Below, piece after piece: positions 58,601-64,000 of a stretch of DNA of 64,000 nt. The notes under the pieces were generated by a model. The model saw only the letters and a program-made list of their open reading frames with translations, was not told the origin of the DNA and searched no databases. Source of the stretch: Laetiporus sulphureus 93-53 (Eukaryota > Basidiomycota > Agaricomycetes > Polyporales > Laetiporaceae). A program made the translations under genes and the position numbers. Location: NCBI RefSeq assembly GCF_001632365.1, contig NW_024468535.1:312893-376892 (forward strand), read 5' to 3'. Numbering within the stretch: position 1 is the stretch's first letter; every line of letters begins with the position of its first letter.

Positions 58601-59681
58601 CAATATCTACCCCAAATTTCTACTCCACCAGGCAGCTCGCCGATGGTAAGCTGGCCTTTCCCACTAACATCTACCGTGTCTCGTTGCAAAGTAATTTGTC
58701 TAAGATACTCAGCTATAGCGCACGCGAGGAAACGTGATTGCTTAGGGCAAACAATGGCTGGTCGATTTCGCCGGCAGCAACGAGTTCGGAGACTATAGGT
58801 CCGTATGTGCTGATATGGGGGACAAAGCCATCCGTTGTTGTTGGATTGTTGAACTGTGAAGGATGTTAGAGCATTATACAACTGATTTTGGCAATTTATC
58901 TGACCTGCTCGTTTGTCAGCTGCGTCTCGATGAAGCTGCGCACGAGAAGCGCGTTAATCTCTACATCGAACTTCAACTGAGTGATACTTACCTCTCGCTC
59001 GGGAACCCTACACCTATGATCCCGGCACCACCATTCAAGACAGCAGAATTATCTGTGCTGTCCACCGCAGCAAACATTTGGTCGTCCGTCGAAAGTCCGG
59101 CCAGTGTGACAGTGTCCAGGCCGATGGGATCTGAAGCATAAGTTCCTGTGGTCGAGTCTCCATACGTCAAGTCCACGCTTGCCTCAGTAGAGGTCATCCC
59201 AGAAGTTGAATAGGCAACAGAGATTGATTCCTGACACACGGTCGTATCACAGCCGGTGGACATAACTCACAGATCACTCGATCCTGTGTCTGTTGAGATA
59301 AGGAATCAGAGCTGCTGCTCAGTTTGACAGATGGAAAACATACCGAGGTTCAATGTGGTTGTCGTGTCTCCAATTTGGACAGAGACAGTATAAACCCTTT
59401 ACAAAAGTTCGAGTTCGCGGGAGTGTCTGAGAATGACGTGATGCATCCACTCACATGTCTTGGCAGTCTCCCAATCCTATTTCTCCGGGAGCAGATCCTC
59501 GACATATGCACGTTTGACCACTTTCCTCGCCTGCAAGGGAAGAGTGATGCCTCTTTCTTATTCGAGCGCCCTCAACATGTCTTGCAGTCCAGTTCCTCGG
59601 ACGTCGTACGGGAAAAGAAGAGACCAGAGACAAAAAAAGAAGGAAAAGAAGAGAGTGAAGGCCTGCTCGCGCTGTGAACAT
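58601..59681 (-). pseudogene. A1 aspartic protease (pepsin-like), truncated and nonsense-mutated
   Basis: A secreted-protease relic. The N-terminus has a signal peptide (MFTARAGLHSLLFLLFLSLV, from 59681). Further in, YTVSVQIGDTTTTLN is followed by an intron and the first active-site motif DTGSSDL (about 59278-59258). The next codon, where Trp is expected, is TGA; the frame then resumes VMSTGCDTTVCQES. Typical pepsin sequence follows: VDLTYGDSTTGTYASDPIGL and GGAGIIGVGFPSE (about 59030-58990). Later come DGFVPHISTYGPIVSELVAA and ITLQRDTVDVSGKGQLTIGE, after which the frame ends WGRY. The second catalytic Asp (DTGT/DSGT) and the C-terminal lobe are missing. So there are two independent inactivating lesions. 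Confidence 0.75.
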
Positions 59682-60436
59682 GAAAAATCTGACCGTAAGC
59701 GATCAAAGAATGCGCCTGCGCAGGTATCAGTTTGAAAGCATGAAAGAGTGATGAAACGTCTGCCGTCTCTCGTGTTGTAGGACGAACAGGAGCTCAAGAC
59801 TCATTGCAGCCATTCGCAGTGTGCGTGTGCACATAACTGTCCGCAGAGCGGTTACTACCATCACCGCAGTGTGTGTGATCTCCTCGGAAACGATGCCGTA
59901 TCAGCCAATCATCATGCTTTCCGACATACCCAGTGCAACCGCAGCGGACTATGCCCAGCCTGTCCAATGGGAGAGGTGATACACCATCATTCAAGCCCAC
60001 AAGCAGTGAACGGACAGTGATTCAAAGCATTCAGACCGGGAGTCATATTAGGCTCATAAATCAGCCTTCGTACAGGAAGACAGACGTTCCTTATAGAGTC
60101 ATATATCGCTCGCATGACATCCAGGATGTTGTCGAATCACATATCACAGATGTTTGGACACTAATGTATTCTCCCCTCATGTCTAGAACCACGCCGAAGG
60201 ACTGCTTCTCTCGAGCCTTCTTGTCAGAGTCTCAAGCATTCCCTGTTACAATCTATGCAGAAATGGCGAAAGCGAAACGATGTAGAAGGTATTTCAGCTG
60301 CATGCATCTACAACATGATGGCACCCATCAGGCGCTAATCAACAGTGACACGAAGCTCCAAAACAAATGCAGTACAGACAACATCCATCCAGCAATGATG
60401 AACACCCATCCGGCAATGATGGTGCTGAATTCACAT
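59682..60436. other. Spacer between aspartic protease relic and header-kinase gene
   Basis: A + strand frame is open over about 59933-60541, running into the 3' end of the kinase gene on the other strand. It has no domain, biased composition or signal peptide, and includes a short direct repeat (CATCCAGCAATGATGAACAC, then CATCCGGCAATGATGG). I do not call it a gene. Confidence 0.45.
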
Positions 60437-62464
60437 CTACGAGTGGCCGAGAAGATGTTCCAACATGAACTTATCATGGCGGTATTCAATCAGCCCATAG
60501 TCTTTCACCGAATCCCAATCCCGAGGAATGATCGTGGATAATCTACCCGGGTATCTCGCTTCTCCCTGAACGCCAGCCCAGTCAAAGTCGAGAAGCTTGA
60601 GCGGTGCATCGGGATAGCCGGAGATCAGGATATTCGGCAATCGAATATCCCCGTGGACCATCTTCTGGTGATGGAGGAGGTCGACCGCCTCGGACAGCCT
60701 CTCCTTATGTTTGACACAGTCAGCGAACGTGGCACGTTCACCCTCTATGTACTCCATCACGACCATCTTGCGTGGGCCGCAGCCCTTGTTTGCCACAGGG
60801 TCGTTGTGCCAGATGTCGCCGCAGTAATACAACTTTGGTGCAAGACCCTTCTCTGCAAGAAGTTTATGCACCTTCTCGCCATACTGCTCGACGAATTTGA
60901 TAACTAGTCGCTTGACAGCCACCTGTCGCTCGTCGACTATTTTGTTTGTATCGTCCAATGTGGCAGAGAAAACCAGGCATGATGCGTCGTTCGCCTTGAG
61001 ATACTTCTCATAGTTGAAGTGGACCACTTTGCCAGAGTAAGGGAAGGAAGATGCCAACGGGAAAAATCGCTTTCCCAAATCAGGAGGGGGAAAAAGAAGT
61101 TGTTGGTATCGGTGGCGAAGAGACTCCAAGCCTTTCCTCAGTGCAATAAACATACGCGCGATCCGTTTGACCTCGAAGTCACTAATCAATGGAGGGGAAC
61201 CAAGCCAGAGAAGCCCCGAGGCGAGAGGCTGCACAATTATATCAGTGGTCCAAATGGCGGCGCTGAAGGACAGATAGGGTCCCATCAAACTGATGAGAAA
61301 CGTTGGTAAAAAACTGCCATCGGCGAAATGCTGCAAAAATTGTGAGACGGAGGAGTCATAGACGGAGCACAACACGCACTTTGCGTTCCTTCCAGTACAG
61401 ACGATAAGAGAATTCAGCCTGAACGACAGCATCTCCGCTTTTCCCTAATCCGGCCTTCTCCTCTACTATAGCGAGTGCAGCTGTCTCTGTTTCTCGGACG
61501 TACGGGATGATGTGGTCGGATGCTGACCCACTGAGAGGGGCAATGCTCTCGACGGCGCTTTGAAGAATCCCTTTGAGCGCTTCGCAGTGGGAGGCATAGT
61601 GCGCTCTCTCCGCGACGTGTATCTCCGACACCAACACCATAAACTCCTGCGTTCGACGCATCATGTCATCGTCCACTGGCTCCGAGCCACTGAGGTCCGC
61701 AATGAAGGTAGGGAAGATAGGATCATATATCACGATCGGTGCCGGGACAAGTGGCTGCTCGGAAGCACACCGGCCATCAAGAAAAGGAGTATCTCCATTC
61801 TGGAAATCGTAATAATTCTGCGCTTCCGCAGCAACGGACGGGCTAGGGAATTCTGTGTTGATCGTTTTCTTGAAACCTGCACGATGACATCGAGTGTTTG
61901 GTGAGAACGACAGTTCAATGTGACGTACGCTTGGTCAATGGTGATACCTCATCACGGCCCTCATCCATTTCTGCATCATCAACCAGATCCTTCCTCTTTC
62001 TCTTCGACGTCTGATTCTCTGCCTCTTTGTCGATCCGCGCCACAAGAAGGGGGAGCTTGGCACTACGCGGCATCGACAAGGCTTGAAGAGCGACAATGGA
62101 CGAATAGCGTTCTTCACCATCGAATGATATATTCTCGCAGAAAACCTCGAGATTGTGATTATTGTTATGAAGGAGCTCTTCGAGAGTTTGCCAGCTCCCA
62201 CGGGAATGTGTAAGTGATTCTTTGGGCTATCGCAGGCATTAATTGCATGCAACAGGTGGAAATATGTTGGTGTTGACAAACCTTATATAAGGTGACATAT
62301 GAAGTTGAAACTTTCTGGTCTTTAGCGACCTCGTCAACAATATCGTCAATGGTTGCCTCTTCAGGATTGATGGATACCCGAAGGACATTTGGGTGGAGGA
62401 ATGGGTCACTGCCATCTCTGAAGAAGTCAACAATGGCAACAGGTATATTCAAAGTTGTCGTCAT
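60437..62464 (-). CDS. Crinkler-type header fused to a kinase-like domain
   Basis: Four exons, joined by eye. Exon 1 (62464-62282) holds MTTTLNIPVAIVDFFRDG, RVSINPEEATIDDIVDEVAK and VSTSYVTLYK, a ubiquitin-like header ending in an L-Y-K motif. A phase-0 intron follows. Exon 2 reads PKESLTHSRGSWQTLEELL, LEVFCENISFDGEERYSSIV and LPLLVARID, then a basic KRKRK stretch (possible nuclear signal). Exon 3 (about 61870-61375) carries PAPIVIYDPIFPTFIADL and REFSYRLY-like sequence. Exon 4 begins HFADGSFLPTFLISLMGPYL and contains the kinase-like core: RQVAVKRLV (VAIK-type Lys), KMVVMEYIEGE (hinge), MVHGDIRLPNILI (HGD for HRD) and LLDFDWAGV (DFD for DFG). It stops at 60437. This layout matches effector-like header-kinase proteins of Agaricomycetes; catalytic activity is uncertain. 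Confidence 0.72.
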
Positions 62465-62603
62465 AACGAACAGCGAGTGGATGGTGATAAGGGCATCGAG
62501 TCGAGCGTTGAATTGATACATATTTGCAGGTATTTGCATTTTCTGGTTGCCGCTACGAGAAGCGCCGGCTATCGCCGGCGGCACACCTTGCGACAGAAGG
62601 TGA

Positions 62604-62775
62604 CACCGCAGACATGAAGGCATTTGTTCCCATTGCAAATGCTCTGAAAATGTGTTCTAGAGTGTGACCTATGCAATGCTATGCTTCAATCAGGCAACTT
62701 CATTTCCCAAAAAGGCAATCAATTACAATTTAGTGTCATTTAATAACAAGAACAAATGCTTTCATGTCTGCGGTG
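62604..62775. mobile_element. 172-bp TIR element sharing ends with the 649-bp palindrome
   Basis: The left end is CACCGCAGACATGAAGGCAT and the right end its reverse complement, with one mismatch over 26 bp. It is flanked by TGA on both sides (3-bp target-site duplication). The first 16 bases are identical to the ends of the element at 47028-47676. Non-coding. It sits about 140 bp upstream of the start codon of the header-kinase gene, so probably in its promoter. Confidence 0.85.
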
Positions 62776-62986
62776 TGACGAGCCATGGTACAGTATACAA
62801 CCGGTCCTTTAAACAGCACTACTCGTTTAAACACCTGGCCATAAATTTGAGGTGGAGTCGTTATCAACGAGGTCCCTCGAACGTCGGCCTCTGTCCTTAT
62901 TGACGACACATGCCGACAAAAGGCACGCAAGTCTTTCGGCTGCCAGGCGCCACCATGAGATGTACATTGGGATGAACAGGTAATAT

Positions 62987-63747
62987 TTAACACCTCATCG
63001 CTTCCGGGAACCCGCCGTATGCACCAAAGAGTGCGTCATTGAGGCTTTGCCCCTGGCAAGGCCTTGTTGGCGTAACGCCATAGTTAAGACATCTATAGCC
63101 TTCGACAAGGTCTCCGAGGATCTGATGGGCTTTCGCTGGCGGAAGTACCTGCAGCGCTTTGCCGTAGCTTGGGTCGAGTTCGCCAGCTTCCTGCCCGTCA
63201 AACAATGCCTTCCTGAGCTCTTGTCTATCATTCGAGCAGGTATCCCGCCGCACGGTTTGCGAGGCACAAACTTTCAAAGCGAGGAGATCTATTTTCTCTT
63301 CGTCCGTCGGGTCTGACAGCGAGCACGTCGTGCAAATACTCAATCTCCTCGGTATGGCGTTTGACCGTTTGCGCTGCACTGCCTCGTTATCAAGCGCTTT
63401 TTGTGCGGAGTTTATGTACTTCTCGAGCCCGGCAACGTTCATAGCGTGCATGCCATCGGCAACCTCCCGCGCTTCTGCGCTGCGAGTAAGATAGTGTCAA
63501 CATGCGCGATCGACGTCTGAGATTGAGGAGAAAAACGACCTACGGAGCCTTAGGTGCCATGAGAACGGCTTGGGAAGCGAGTCGAGGAAGTCAGAGAGCG
63601 TCCAAAACGGGCGCTTAGTTTGTGGGCGATGATGAACAAGTTGGGAAGGCTGGGACGGTTCGTAGGCAGTAGTGAGGCGATTGATGTTTTGACGCACCTT
63701 TTCGCAGGTCAGCTCATGTGCGCAATATAGGGAAAGAAGGACGTGCA
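62987..63747 (-). CDS. Hypothetical protein, two exons or more
   Basis: I do not recognise this gene. A possible start MHVLLSLYCAHELT at 63747 leads to KRPFWTLSDFLDSLPKPFSW. A donor GTAGGT near 63543 and an acceptor CTCGCAG near 63484 join to AEAREVADGMHAMNVAGLEK. The second exon stays open for about 165 codons: KALDNEAVQRKRSN, SDPTDEEKIDLLALKVCAS, AGELDPSYGKALQVLPPAKA and LNDALFGAYGGFPEAMRC, stopping at 62987. Composition looks like a soluble helical protein with no signal peptide or membrane helix. The sequence further right on this strand stays open, but it is antisense to an MCM6-like fragment, so the gene probably does not extend there. Confidence 0.45.
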
Positions 63748-63783
63748 TACTGGAGCAGAAAGTCAGGCGGCGGGAGACCTGCC

Positions 63784-63903
63784 AGATTGTGGGCAGATCA
63801 GCAAAGGCAGGTGACAAATTTGTGTTCACAGACACATTCATCGTCGTGCCGGACATTAGCCAACTTGGACTTCCTGGAGGCAATAAGCCAGAGCTGATGA
63901 GGT
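63784..63903 (+). pseudogene. MCM6: Isolated exon fragment of MCM6
   Basis: The + strand encodes AKAGDKFVFTDTFIVVP, then DISQLGLPGGNKPELMR. This corresponds to the MCM6 N-terminal OB-domain stretch (KAGD-C-FTGT-IVVPD-SQLGLPG-NK in the family) of the replicative helicase. Neither the preceding 300 or so residues of MCM6 nor the following sequence is found on either side within the window. Upstream codons (ETCQIVGRS) resemble the family only loosely. It is best read as a duplicated fragment left in this relic-rich region, not a gene. If real MCM6 exons continue beyond 64000 this would need revising, but 63904-64000 does not look like MCM6. Confidence 0.6.
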
Positions 63904-64000
63904 GGAAAAGTTGCATGTGTTTATGTACTGTTCACGTCATGCGAATTGCTATCGAACGAGATGGGGAGTAAAGTATGATGGTAGAAAAGACAGAATTGTG

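Noticed and set aside
59933..60541. 202-codon + strand open frame
   Set aside because: It overlaps the kinase gene antisense, has no domain or codon pattern, and the open length can arise by chance.

Overview
The window is nuclear DNA of a filamentous fungus, most likely an Agaricomycete (Basidiomycota). The genes carry many short (about 50-60 bp) GT-AG introns, strands are mixed, and the families are typical of basidiomycetes: small secreted cysteine-rich proteins, a multi-intron P450, FAD-free saccharopine-dehydrogenase-like oxidoreductases, A1 aspartic protease remains, and a Crinkler-type header joined to a kinase-like domain. No rRNA, tRNA or CRISPR array was seen. All exon joins below were read by eye from splice sites and conserved motifs.

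Layout. (1) 0.5-8.0 kb: a complete ELP1 (Elongator scaffold) on + faces a complete DUF1479-family iron/2-oxoglutarate-type dioxygenase on -. (2) 5.9-25.6 kb: a tandem triplication of roughly 6-7 kb units. Each unit holds DUF1479 sequence (-), then a small secreted 8-cysteine protein (+), then a saccharopine-dehydrogenase-like gene (-). The dioxygenase is complete only in unit 1 and the dehydrogenase-like gene only in unit 3. The inner copies are truncated relics, but the secreted protein is intact in all three with identical cysteine spacing. A terminal-inverted-repeat element sits at one site in every unit, flipped in unit 1, and has an extra copy in unit 2. (3) 28-36 kb: an F-box protein with an acidic tail, an RS-rich protein with a conserved C-terminal module, a second complete saccharopine-dehydrogenase-like paralogue, and an intronless microbial-type PARG. 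(4) 38.8-44.4 kb: two paralogous MFS permeases arranged tail to tail.

(5) 45-64 kb is an accessory region rich in relics. It contains a stand-alone Crinkler-like header protein, a 649-bp near-perfect palindromic element, a decayed P450, an intact D-2-hydroxyacid dehydrogenase and an intact M20 carboxypeptidase. These are followed by a second hydroxyacid dehydrogenase that has lost its catalytic residues, a nonsense-mutated aspartic protease, and a header-kinase fusion gene whose upstream region holds a 172-bp element with the same terminal repeats as the 649-bp one. A hypothetical gene and an isolated MCM6 exon fragment close the window.

How it fits together: conserved housekeeping genes (ELP1, the RS protein, PARG) sit beside a region growing by segmental duplication and eroding by deletion and point mutation. 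The clearest biological signal is the tandem amplification of an 8-cysteine secreted protein while its passenger genes decayed. Next is the pair of header-domain loci sharing an intron position.
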